From: Eubacterium sp. UBA3279
GTDB taxonomy: Bacteria > Bacillota > Clostridia > Lachnospirales > Lachnospiraceae
Assembly (NCBI GenBank): GCA_002361775.1
Contig: DETV01000107.1
Location: 1-5,383 of the forward strand
Length of the DNA stretch: 5,383 bases
Reading direction: 5' to 3'
Below, one piece after another: positions 1 through 5,383 of this stretch. The position numbers were made by a program, and so were the translations under genes. Within the stretch, counting starts at the first letter, position 1. Every line of letters starts with the position of its first letter. The notes beneath the pieces are model-generated. The model was not told the origin of the DNA, made no database searches, and was given only the letters and a program-made list of their open reading frames with translations.

Positions 1-1225
1 TTATACGTGCATATAAAGCCTTTTTATCTGGAACCTTTAATAAATATAAATAATTTTGTGATTCACATAACCGCATATATTCTTTTTGTACTATATCTTT
101 TTTCTCTTTTAATCGCTCTACATCTTCTATCGTCAGCGTTCTAAATACATAACACCAAGATTCAAAAATCACCTTGTTAATTGGTCTTCGTCTTCCATCT
201 GCGCATATTTTTCTAAAGCTATTATTTCCCATAACCGCAAACACTGAATTCATCACAAAGGAAAATTCTTCTTGCATCTTTTTTATTTCACTTATATTAG
301 CATGATTTAGAAATTTCATTCCTTCGTTCAAAAATTCATCTATATTTCCATTATACAATTCTAAATCCAAATAACAAAAAGCAACATATCGAAGGATAAA
401 TTCTCGATCAAGCATTCTTTCGCTTTTTATACTCCCTGCTGATGCATTAATAAAGCATTCCATTTTTGAGCATTCTTGTAAAAACACTGTCGCCTGACCC
501 TGAAACAAAGCATTTCTTATTTCCTGAGGTTCAAGAGTTAAACCTCCTGTATTAATTCTTTTAAAAATATTGAATTTTACATTCTCTGGAGTAGATGGAT
601 TTACTAAATAAACGTTTATAACGGTTTCATCAATTCTTCTTTGAAACGTTCTAGGCAATTTATCATAATTACATCCATTCAATTCCGGAAAAAACTCTAG
701 TTCCTGTAATTTCAAACTTTTGTCTACAGCAAATTCTTTTAAAGTTGATACTCGCTGTAATCCATCAATAATCAGCCATTTATCTTCGTCCGTAGCATCA
801 AAATAAAATGCTGGTAACGGGATTCGTAAAAATATCGACTCCAATAGTTGACTTTTTTGTCTTTTGCTCCATAACCCTGCTTTTCTTTGAAATGAAGTAT
901 CAAATTCAATTTCATCATTTTGAATTCTCTTTATTAGTGCATCCAGTGTCATAGGCTTCATGGTAATACTTATTTTAGAAGGATCAAAAGGTCTTATTTT
1001 TTCACCCTCACATGAATACGCAGTGATATCTGGTTCTACATCCCCTTCTATCATTGTAATTCCCCTATCTTCAAAATAATTCATTACCTCCATAAAATCT
1101 ATTTTTTCCGAATCTATTGTAATATATACTAAATTTAAATTTATTATATTCCCCTGTTCTTTAGCTATTTGTACTAATTTTTCCAGATTTTCTATATCTT
1201 TCTTTTTAAGTGTAGTATTTCCCAT
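1..1225 (-). CDS. DUF262 domain protein with sigma-1.1/HARE-HTH-like N-terminus (3' end beyond window)
   Basis: The reading frame starts at ATG 1225 and stays open through 408 codons to the left edge, so the C-terminus is missing. Residues 112-116 (SFQRK followed by GLW), 127-141 (LLESIF..IPLPAFY), 154-158 (DGLQR) and 221-241 (FKRINTGG..LEPQEIRNALF) are the hallmark motifs of DUF262, the ParB/sulfiredoxin-like fold domain found in GmrS-type modification-dependent restriction proteins and many stand-alone defence proteins. Residues 345-360 (RRRPINKVIFESWCYV) resemble the C-terminal part of stand-alone DUF262 proteins; no DUF1524 HNH nuclease motif is visible before the edge. Residues about 8-66 form a small helical module (AKEQG at 21-25, D38, ID at 42-43, GI at 55-56, EPD at 64-66) that resembles sigma-70 region 1.1. 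The ATG at 1225 is chosen because GGGGA lies 7 bases upstream; an in-frame TTG at 1243 has no good binding site. The gene has its own promoter and is more AT-rich than the recombinases. A role in phage defence is inferred from the family, and the biochemical activity is unknown. No signal peptide or membrane segment is seen, so it is probably cytoplasmic. Confidence 0.88.
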   Translation of the reverse strand, partial: MGNTTLKKKDIENLEKLVQIAKEQGNIINLNLVYITIDSEKIDFMEVMNYFEDRGITMIEGDVEPDITAYSCEGEKIRPFDPSKISITMKPMTLDALIKRIQNDEIEFDTSFQRKAGLWSKRQKSQLLESIFLRIPLPAFYFDATDEDKWLIIDGLQRVSTLKEFAVDKSLKLQELEFFPELNGCNYDKLPRTFQRRIDETVINVYLVNPSTPENVKFNIFKRINTGGLTLEPQEIRNALFQGQATVFLQECSKMECFINASAGSIKSERMLDREFILRYVAFCYLDLELYNGNIDEFLNEGMKFLNHANISEIKKMQEEFSFVMNSVFAVMGNNSFRKICADGRRRPINKVIFESWCYVFRTLTIEDVERLKEKKDIVQKEYMRLCESQNYLYLLKVPDKKALYARI

Positions 1226-1232
1226 CTTTTCG

Positions 1233-1237
1233 TCCCC
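1233..1237 (-). promoter_or_regulatory. Ribosome binding site of the DUF262 gene
   Basis: The minus strand reads GGGGA with a 7-base spacer before ATG 1225. It is a moderate Shine-Dalgarno match that decides the start over the in-frame TTG at 1243, which has only a weak GAGAA upstream. Confidence 0.6.
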
Positions 1238-1261
1238 ATTCAAATTCTCAATCTACTATCA

Positions 1262-1271
1262 CTACATGTAG
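1262..1271. repeat. 10-base perfect palindrome in the DUF262 leader
   Basis: CTACATGTAG is a perfect inverted repeat located between the -10 box and the ribosome binding site. It could be an operator half-site pair for a regulator of the DUF262 gene, or chance. No second copy is seen in the gap, so a regulatory role is only a guess. Confidence 0.3.
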
Positions 1272-1289
1272 CATTTTTATATATATTAT

Positions 1290-1318
1290 ATTTTATCCCA
1301 AGCTTCTCTAAAGGGCAA
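1290..1318 (-). promoter_or_regulatory. Sigma-A-type promoter for the DUF262 gene
   Basis: On the minus strand, TTGCCC (1318-1313) is separated by exactly 17 bases from TAAAAT (1295-1290), followed by an AT-rich stretch. The -35 box begins 8 bases beyond the third recombinase's stop codon. A TATAAT at 1290-1285 is a better -10 hexamer but would sit 22 bases from this -35. The start of transcription would fall near 1283-1278, giving a leader of roughly 55 bases. The promoter indicates that the DUF262 gene is a separate transcription unit, although readthrough from the recombinases is possible. Confidence 0.6.
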
Positions 1319-1325
1319 TCGAATA

Positions 1326-2894
1326 CTATAATTTAATTGAATTTTTCCACTTGATTTCCATTCTCCCATCATCATACACATACACCCCTTCCACATATTC
1401 CTCCAGCATCTCCCGTGTCAGCTTCTCATACCCGAGATATTCCATCATCTGTTCCACCGGAATGTTCTTTTTCAACAGGATTTCTTCCTCATTCCTTACA
1501 AGAACTTCTAATTCCTGTATTCGTTTCTGCAACTGTTCTTTTTCCAATTCTATCTGCCCTCTGGCATCCTGAAACTGCTTTTGATCCAGTTCACCTTCAT
1601 GGAATTTTTCGTAGTTCTGTCGGTGTTGTCTTTTGAGCTTCTCCTGTTTTTCTTCACAATAGGTGATTTCGCTCTGGTACGCCCGTATCAGATTCTGATG
1701 CTGCTGACGCATGGATGCCTCCATCTGTTCCTGACTGATCATTTCCTGTAAATGTGCTTTTATTTCACTTAAAATAAAGACCTCCAGGATTTTGTTATCT
1801 GCTTTTCCGGCAAAACAGCCTGTATCTTCTTTTCCTTTGCTGTATGCACAACTGTAAAGAATGTGTCCATGATGCTCCTTGCTTCCAGAAAGATTTCTTC
1901 CACAGTTTCCACATTTCAGGAATCCTCTGAGAAGAGAAGTACTCTTATCAAATTTACTTTTTCTGGAATGACGCATCTGAAGGCTCTGGGCTTTTTCAAA
2001 TTCTTCTCTTGATACAATAGGTTCATGATGGTTTTCCATCACTTTCCATTGATCTTTCGGAATGGGAACTTCCTTTCCTGTTCCCGGATCCGGAATTTTC
2101 GTCTTTCCGTAAACCATGCATCCAATATAGTTTTTATCATTGATGATTTTCCTGACCATATCAACCGTCCACTGAAGATTTTTCGATGCTGCTTTCCGGC
2201 GATCAACTTTCTGGCGTCTGCTCATAGACTGAAGCGGTGTAGGAATGTTTTCTTCATTAAAAATCCTGCAGATTTCTGTTTTGGAATAACGTTGATTCGT
2301 CAATTCAAATACTCTCCGTATTACCGCCGCCTCTTCCTCCACAATTTGAAGTTTTGTCTTATCATCCGGATTTCTCCGATAACCATACGGGGCAGAACCA
2401 CAGCAGTATTCACCCAGATTTCTTCTGGTACTGACGGCTGCTTTCAATTTCACTGACTGGTCTTTTACATAAAAATCCGCAATCAGCCCTTTGAACTGGA
2501 CCTCTATATCAGAGCTTTTCCCTCTATAATCCAGAGAGTCGTAATGATCCGAGATCGAAATAAAACGGATGCCCATAAAGGGAAAAACCTGCTCCAGATA
2601 GGTTCCCATCTCAATATAATTTCTGGAAAATCTGGAAAAGTCCTTTACTACAATACACTGCACCCTGTTTTGCCTGACAAGCTGCAGTACCTGCTGCATC
2701 GCAGGGCGTTCCATACTGGCACCGGAATATCCATCATCATAAAATTCCTGATAGGGCATAGCTGACAGTTCCGGAATCGTTGAAATGTAATCTTTGATTA
2801 ACAACCTCTGATTTGTGATACTGTTACTTTCATTGTCTGTATCATCTTCCATAGAGAGACGGTAATATCCGATGAGCAATCTGTTATCTGTCAT
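1326..2894 (-). CDS. Large serine recombinase, third of the tandem (522 aa)
   Basis: This is a site-specific DNA recombinase of the large serine family, which cuts and rejoins attachment sites through a covalent serine-DNA link. The N-terminal resolvase domain (about 6-155) has the YYRLS motif with catalytic Ser14 and Arg12, Gln29, Arg63 in MERP, and Arg88 and Arg91 in KDFSRFSRN. The recombinase (DNA-binding) domain spans about 165-310, with APYGYRR at 168-174 and HEPIVSREEFE at 290-300. A zinc ribbon follows with Cys328, Cys331, Cys349 and Cys360. Residues about 385-475 are a long charged coiled coil, the segment that controls synapsis direction in serine integrases. The tail VYVYDDGRMEIKW is typical of the family. 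ATG 2894 is supported by AGGGGG 9 bases upstream, and the gene overlaps the second recombinase by 11 bases. Length is normal for the TndX-like class. It appears intact; its own att site and division of labour with the other two are unknown. Confidence 0.95.
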   Translation of the reverse strand: MTDNRLLIGYYRLSMEDDTDNESNSITNQRLLIKDYISTIPELSAMPYQEFYDDGYSGASMERPAMQQVLQLVRQNRVQCIVVKDFSRFSRNYIEMGTYLEQVFPFMGIRFISISDHYDSLDYRGKSSDIEVQFKGLIADFYVKDQSVKLKAAVSTRRNLGEYCCGSAPYGYRRNPDDKTKLQIVEEEAAVIRRVFELTNQRYSKTEICRIFNEENIPTPLQSMSRRQKVDRRKAASKNLQWTVDMVRKIINDKNYIGCMVYGKTKIPDPGTGKEVPIPKDQWKVMENHHEPIVSREEFEKAQSLQMRHSRKSKFDKSTSLLRGFLKCGNCGRNLSGSKEHHGHILYSCAYSKGKEDTGCFAGKADNKILEVFILSEIKAHLQEMISQEQMEASMRQQHQNLIRAYQSEITYCEEKQEKLKRQHRQNYEKFHEGELDQKQFQDARGQIELEKEQLQKRIQELEVLVRNEEEILLKKNIPVEQMMEYLGYEKLTREMLEEYVEGVYVYDDGRMEIKWKNSIKL

Positions 2895-4536
2895 CTGCCA
2901 TCACCCCCTGAAATTTAAAAACGATTTCCAAATGTCCATCTCCATACAACGAGATACGGTCAACCAATGCTTCAACCAGTTCAGCATTCAATCTGGAAGT
3001 TCCTTCCAGTTCCAACAGACTTCTAAGGAATTTCGTCTCCTCTTTCTGCTGTTTCTTTAGCATACGCATTTTCTGTTCCAACGTCTTTCTTCGTTCTTGA
3101 AAAAATGTTTCCCAGTCGCTGCATTCTTTTTTGGCATCAAGGTATGCTTGTAAAGAAACCTTTCCTTCCTTATACATCAGAAAACTCTGAATCCATTGAT
3201 CTGATAGCTTCTGATAATCCGTTTCCATTTTATCCAGCTCTTTGCGAATAATAGAAAGCTGCTCTTCCAGAACTGTTCTGCTGATTGCTGTCATATCCTT
3301 TTTCTTTATTTTCAAAAGCTGAAACTGTCTTGATAGCTCGGAACGGACAATTTTTTGCAGCTTGTCTTCGGAAATATTCTTTGTCTGACACTTTCTTTTA
3401 TCCTTATAACGGCTTGCCTGGCAAAAATATTCCACATGCCCTCTGGTTCTGCATGTTGTCATTTTTCTCCCACAATCACCACAGTAAAATACATTATAGA
3501 ATGCCCTGTCATTTTCATCCCATCCAACATAGCTTCTTGCTTCTTTCGCAGCCTTTAGCCGGATTTGTGCCTTATCAAACATATCTCTGCTGATAATCGG
3601 CTCATGTGCTTCCGAAGTGATAATCCACTCCTTTTCATCCAGAAGATCACACCATTTCTCTCCTCTGGAAAACCGGGATTCATACTTATGCTGTACCAGA
3701 TCTCCATAATAATTATTTCTGGTAAGTATAGCTCTGATTGATGAGTTTCCCCATTGATGAAGCAGTTCTCCATCCTGACAATACACATGATGATACTGGT
3801 TATAATCGGATACCCGATGAACGCCATTTTCAAAAAGCCCGTCAATAATCCGATTGATCGGAATGCCATCTGTATATTGCTCAAATATTCTCCGTACAAT
3901 TTCGGCAGCTTCCGGATCAATGACAAGTTTTCGAATTCCGTTTTCATTAACAGAATGATATCCATAAGGTGCCATACCTCCCACATAACTTCCATTCTTT
4001 TGGGAAGCTCGTCTGGATGCACTGGATTTTGCGGAAATATCTTTTGCATATGCATCATTGACAAGATTTTTGATATTCATAGATAATTCCTGGCTATCCG
4101 CGTCTTTTGAAAAAGAATCGTAATGGTCACATACAGAAATAAACCGTACTTTCATAAACGGAAATATCTTTTCCAAATAATCTCCAGTTTCAATATAGTT
4201 TCTCCCGAATCTGGAAAAGTCTTTGACAATAATACAGTTAATCAGTCCTGCACGAATATCCGTCATCAATCTTTCAAAACCCGGTCTTTCAAAATTTGTC
4301 CCCGTTTTTCCGAGATCTGTATAAACATCATACAACACAAGTTCCGAATTTCTGTCAGGACTTCCATTCTGATGCCGGATAAATTCCTTTAACATTTCCA
4401 CCTGCGTTTCTATTGACTCCGACTTTTTATCTTCATGGTCCACGGATAATCTGGCATAAATAGCCGTCTTATAAACCAGTACCTGTGAATATTCCAACTT
4501 TTGTCCATTCAGATATCTTTTTGCTGTTCTTGCCAT
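2884..4536 (-). CDS. Large serine recombinase, second of the tandem (550 aa)
   Basis: This is a complete large serine recombinase. It has about 20 residues before the resolvase domain (about 23-175), which carries the YARLS motif with catalytic Ser31 and Arg29, Gln45, Arg84 in FERPGFERL, and Arg109 and Arg112 in KDFSRFGRN. The recombinase domain runs from about 187 to 330, with APYGYHS at 189-195, a long helical part, and HEPIISRDMFDKA at 311-323. The zinc ribbon has Cys352, Cys355, Cys372 and Cys383. A coiled coil follows at about 413-500, and the protein ends with the family-typical DRISLYGDGHLEIVFKF. The start at 4536 directly abuts the TAA of the upstream recombinase and is preceded by GAGGTG, so the two are translationally coupled. 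The catalytic motifs are close to those of the third recombinase but the proteins clearly differ elsewhere, so this is not a recent duplication. It probably acts in excision or integration of the same element, perhaps with its neighbours as partners. Confidence 0.95.
   Translation of the reverse strand: MARTAKRYLNGQKLEYSQVLVYKTAIYARLSVDHEDKKSESIETQVEMLKEFIRHQNGSPDRNSELVLYDVYTDLGKTGTNFERPGFERLMTDIRAGLINCIIVKDFSRFGRNYIETGDYLEKIFPFMKVRFISVCDHYDSFSKDADSQELSMNIKNLVNDAYAKDISAKSSASRRASQKNGSYVGGMAPYGYHSVNENGIRKLVIDPEAAEIVRRIFEQYTDGIPINRIIDGLFENGVHRVSDYNQYHHVYCQDGELLHQWGNSSIRAILTRNNYYGDLVQHKYESRFSRGEKWCDLLDEKEWIITSEAHEPIISRDMFDKAQIRLKAAKEARSYVGWDENDRAFYNVFYCGDCGRKMTTCRTRGHVEYFCQASRYKDKRKCQTKNISEDKLQKIVRSELSRQFQLLKIKKKDMTAISRTVLEEQLSIIRKELDKMETDYQKLSDQWIQSFLMYKEGKVSLQAYLDAKKECSDWETFFQERRKTLEQKMRMLKKQQKEETKFLRSLLELEGTSRLNAELVEALVDRISLYGDGHLEIVFKFQGVMADDR
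2904..2909 (-). promoter_or_regulatory. Ribosome binding site of the third recombinase, inside the second
   Basis: The minus strand reads AGGGGG, then 9 bases, then ATG 2894. The site lies within the last codons of the second recombinase (the QGV codons), so initiation on the third gene occurs where ribosomes finishing the second gene terminate (TAA at 2886-2884). An ATG at 2901 lies in the second gene's frame and ends at its TAA, so it is not a competing start. Confidence 0.7.
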
Positions 4537-5383
4537 TTATCCCACCTCTTTTCCTTTATCAGTCTGCTGTGCTTCAAAAAAGTTCTTGATTACTTTCATT
4601 TTCTCTATCATATCCTGATAACGAAGTACAATCATAATCTGTTTATTTTCATATATATAGATTTTATCTACTGCCAGTGACAGTAGTGTTCGGTCTAATT
4701 TTTTCAGTTCCAACGATTTTTTCCATTCTTCCAGCTGAATGGTGGCAGCAACGCCATCTTCAAACATCTGTTTTACCATCTGCTTCTGATTTTCAATCAC
4801 CATTTCCAGTTCTTCACATTTCTTACCATAAATATCACGAAATTCCTGAAATTCTTCTTTATTGATGATTCCGGCTTTCAAGTCATCATATAATGACACC
4901 CGCAGTGCGTAGCACTTATGGTATTCTTCCTGCAGGCGGCTGATCTGCGTATCATAGTGGATGACCTGATCATATCCGATTTCCATCTCTTTCATTTCTT
5001 CCATGATCATTTGATAATCCATAAAAAGAGAAGAATACGTCTGAATTTCTTTCAATACGATAGTTTTCAATGTTTCTTCCGGAATGCTGTGTCTGGTGCA
5101 ATTCCCACCTTTATTTTTTGTCTGACAAATATAAAAAGCAGTCTTTTTTCCTTTATACTGGTTCACTCTTCGAATCATAGGCGTCTTACAATCTCCACAG
5201 AAAAGGAAACCTGAAAACAGATTTGCCCCTTCCGATGATTTTGAAGCTCTTCCATCATATTGAAGAAGTTTCTGCACAATATCAAAATCACTCTGGCGAA
5301 TGACTGCCGGATGTGTATTCTCCACTCTTACCCATTCTTCTTCCGGCTTATCCAGACGCTTTTTTACTTTGTAGCTGATACGT
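4537..5383 (-). CDS. Large serine recombinase, first of the tandem (5' end beyond window)
   Basis: The frame is open from the right edge, giving 281 visible residues before TAA at 4539-4537. The catalytic resolvase domain and true start lie outside the window; the GTG at 5325 is an internal codon, since 19 well-matching upstream residues (including KPEEEWVRVENTHP) continue the recombinase domain. In visible numbering, ENTHPAVIRQSDFD at 21-34 is the conserved end of the recombinase domain, followed by a zinc ribbon with Cys62, Cys65, Cys86 and Cys95. A coiled coil lies at about 120-210, and the tail KIYIYENKQIMIVLRYQD is typical of the family. Whether the catalytic serine is intact cannot be seen. 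The stop codon touches the start of the second recombinase, making this the upstream member of the three-gene operon. Any operon promoter and regulator would lie further right. Confidence 0.93.
   Translation of the reverse strand, partial: RISYKVKKRLDKPEEEWVRVENTHPAVIRQSDFDIVQKLLQYDGRASKSSEGANLFSGFLFCGDCKTPMIRRVNQYKGKKTAFYICQTKNKGGNCTRHSIPEETLKTIVLKEIQTYSSLFMDYQMIMEEMKEMEIGYDQVIHYDTQISRLQEEYHKCYALRVSLYDDLKAGIINKEEFQEFRDIYGKKCEELEMVIENQKQMVKQMFEDGVAATIQLEEWKKSLELKKLDRTLLSLAVDKIYIYENKQIMIVLRYQDMIEKMKVIKNFFEAQQTDKGKEVG
4543..4548 (-). promoter_or_regulatory. Ribosome binding site of the second recombinase, inside the first
   Basis: GAGGTG on the minus strand lies 6 bases before ATG 4536 and within the last codons of the first recombinase (KGKEVG). 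With the junction TAAATG, a ribosome ending the first gene is placed directly on the second start. Confidence 0.75.

Larger units (their letters stand above)
1249..1329. repeat. Short imperfect direct repeats flanking the promoter
   Basis: On the plus strand CAATC-TACTAT occurs at 1249-1259 and CAATC-GAA-TACTAT at 1316-1329, identical except for a 3-base insertion. The second copy overlaps the stop codon of the third recombinase. They could be recombinase-binding subsites at an element end, but AT-rich DNA yields repeats of this size by chance. Confidence 0.2.
1326..5383 (-). mobile_element. Recombinase end of a probable integrative element (partial)
   Basis: Three tandem large serine recombinases in one coupled operon are the integration/excision module of several Firmicutes integrative elements; Tn1806-like streptococcal and some Clostridioides difficile elements are, from memory, described with three serine recombinases. 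Such modules usually sit at an element end. Only this module is visible; no relaxase, conjugation, resistance or replication gene is in the window. The given left limit is simply the last recombinase's stop codon, and the true boundary is not determined. Confidence 0.55.

Noticed and set aside
1241..1243. In-frame TTG as the DUF262 start
   Set aside because: It lacks a good Shine-Dalgarno, while ATG 1225 has GGGGA at 7 bases.
1285..1290. TATAAT as the -10 box of the DUF262 promoter
   Set aside because: It would sit 22 bases from TTGCCC, with no better -35 at 16-18 bases; the overlapping TAAAAT has ideal 17-base spacing. It could still contribute.
1296..1325. Rho-independent terminator after the recombinase operon
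   Set aside because: The only candidate, CCC (1315-1313) pairing with GGG (1299-1297) on the minus strand, is interrupted by mismatches inside a 3-base stem and lacks a T tract.
2025..2456. A 143-codon plus-strand open frame, and other plus-strand frames of 62-110 codons across 1351-5214
   Set aside because: All lie antisense to the recombinase genes and have compositions expected of complementary-strand shadows (rich in Phe, Ile, Ser, Cys, His), with no recognisable domain.
3555..4064. A 169-codon open frame on the minus strand overlapping the second recombinase
   Set aside because: It is a shifted frame inside a gene with full domain support; its translation shows no domain pattern and it lacks a convincing ribosome binding site.
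5323..5325. GTG as the start of the first recombinase
   Set aside because: The frame remains open upstream with 19 residues that fit the conserved recombinase domain, so it is an internal valine codon of a gene cut by the window edge.
1..5383. CRISPR array, tRNA, rRNA or riboswitch
   Set aside because: No regularly spaced repeats, no cloverleaf or rRNA-like stretch, and the only non-coding gap is about 100 bases with no long structured leader.

Overview
The window looks like DNA from a low-GC Gram-positive bacterium, most likely a Clostridia/Lachnospiraceae-type gut anaerobe. This is inferred from AT-rich codons, strong AGGAGG-like ribosome binding sites, and tandem large serine recombinases of a kind common in integrative elements of that group. 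The species cannot be fixed from the sequence. All four supported genes are on the minus strand, so transcription runs from high to low coordinates.

Region 1 (5383 down to 1326): three large serine recombinase genes lie head to tail with essentially no space between them. The first (5383-4537) is cut by the window edge and shows only the end of its recombinase domain, the zinc ribbon and the coiled-coil tail. The second (4536-2884, 550 aa) and third (2894-1326, 522 aa) are complete, with intact catalytic serine and arginine residues. The first stop codon directly abuts the second start (TAAATG), and the second and third genes overlap by 11 bases. This is a translationally coupled operon that probably forms one end of an integrative and mobilizable or conjugative element.

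Region 2 (1325-1226): a roughly 100-base AT-rich gap. It holds a good sigma-A-type promoter (TTGCCC, 17 bases, TAAAAT) and a ribosome binding site for the next gene, plus a 10-base palindrome in the leader. No convincing terminator is seen after the recombinases. If the element ends at the recombinase side, its boundary or attachment site should lie in or near this gap.

Region 3 (1225 down to 1): a gene open at the left edge encodes at least 408 residues of a DUF262 (GmrSD/ParB-like fold) protein with its own promoter. It is visibly more AT-rich than the recombinases. Its first ~66 residues resemble sigma-70 region 1.1 / HARE-HTH winged-helix modules, an unusual-looking fusion and the most interesting point in the window. 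DUF262 proteins are typical of anti-phage defence and DNA modification-sensing systems, and a partner gene may lie just beyond the left edge.

Together the window reads as the recombinase end of a mobile element beside a probable defence gene. Whether that gene is cargo, belongs to a neighbouring island, or is part of the host target locus cannot be decided from this window.
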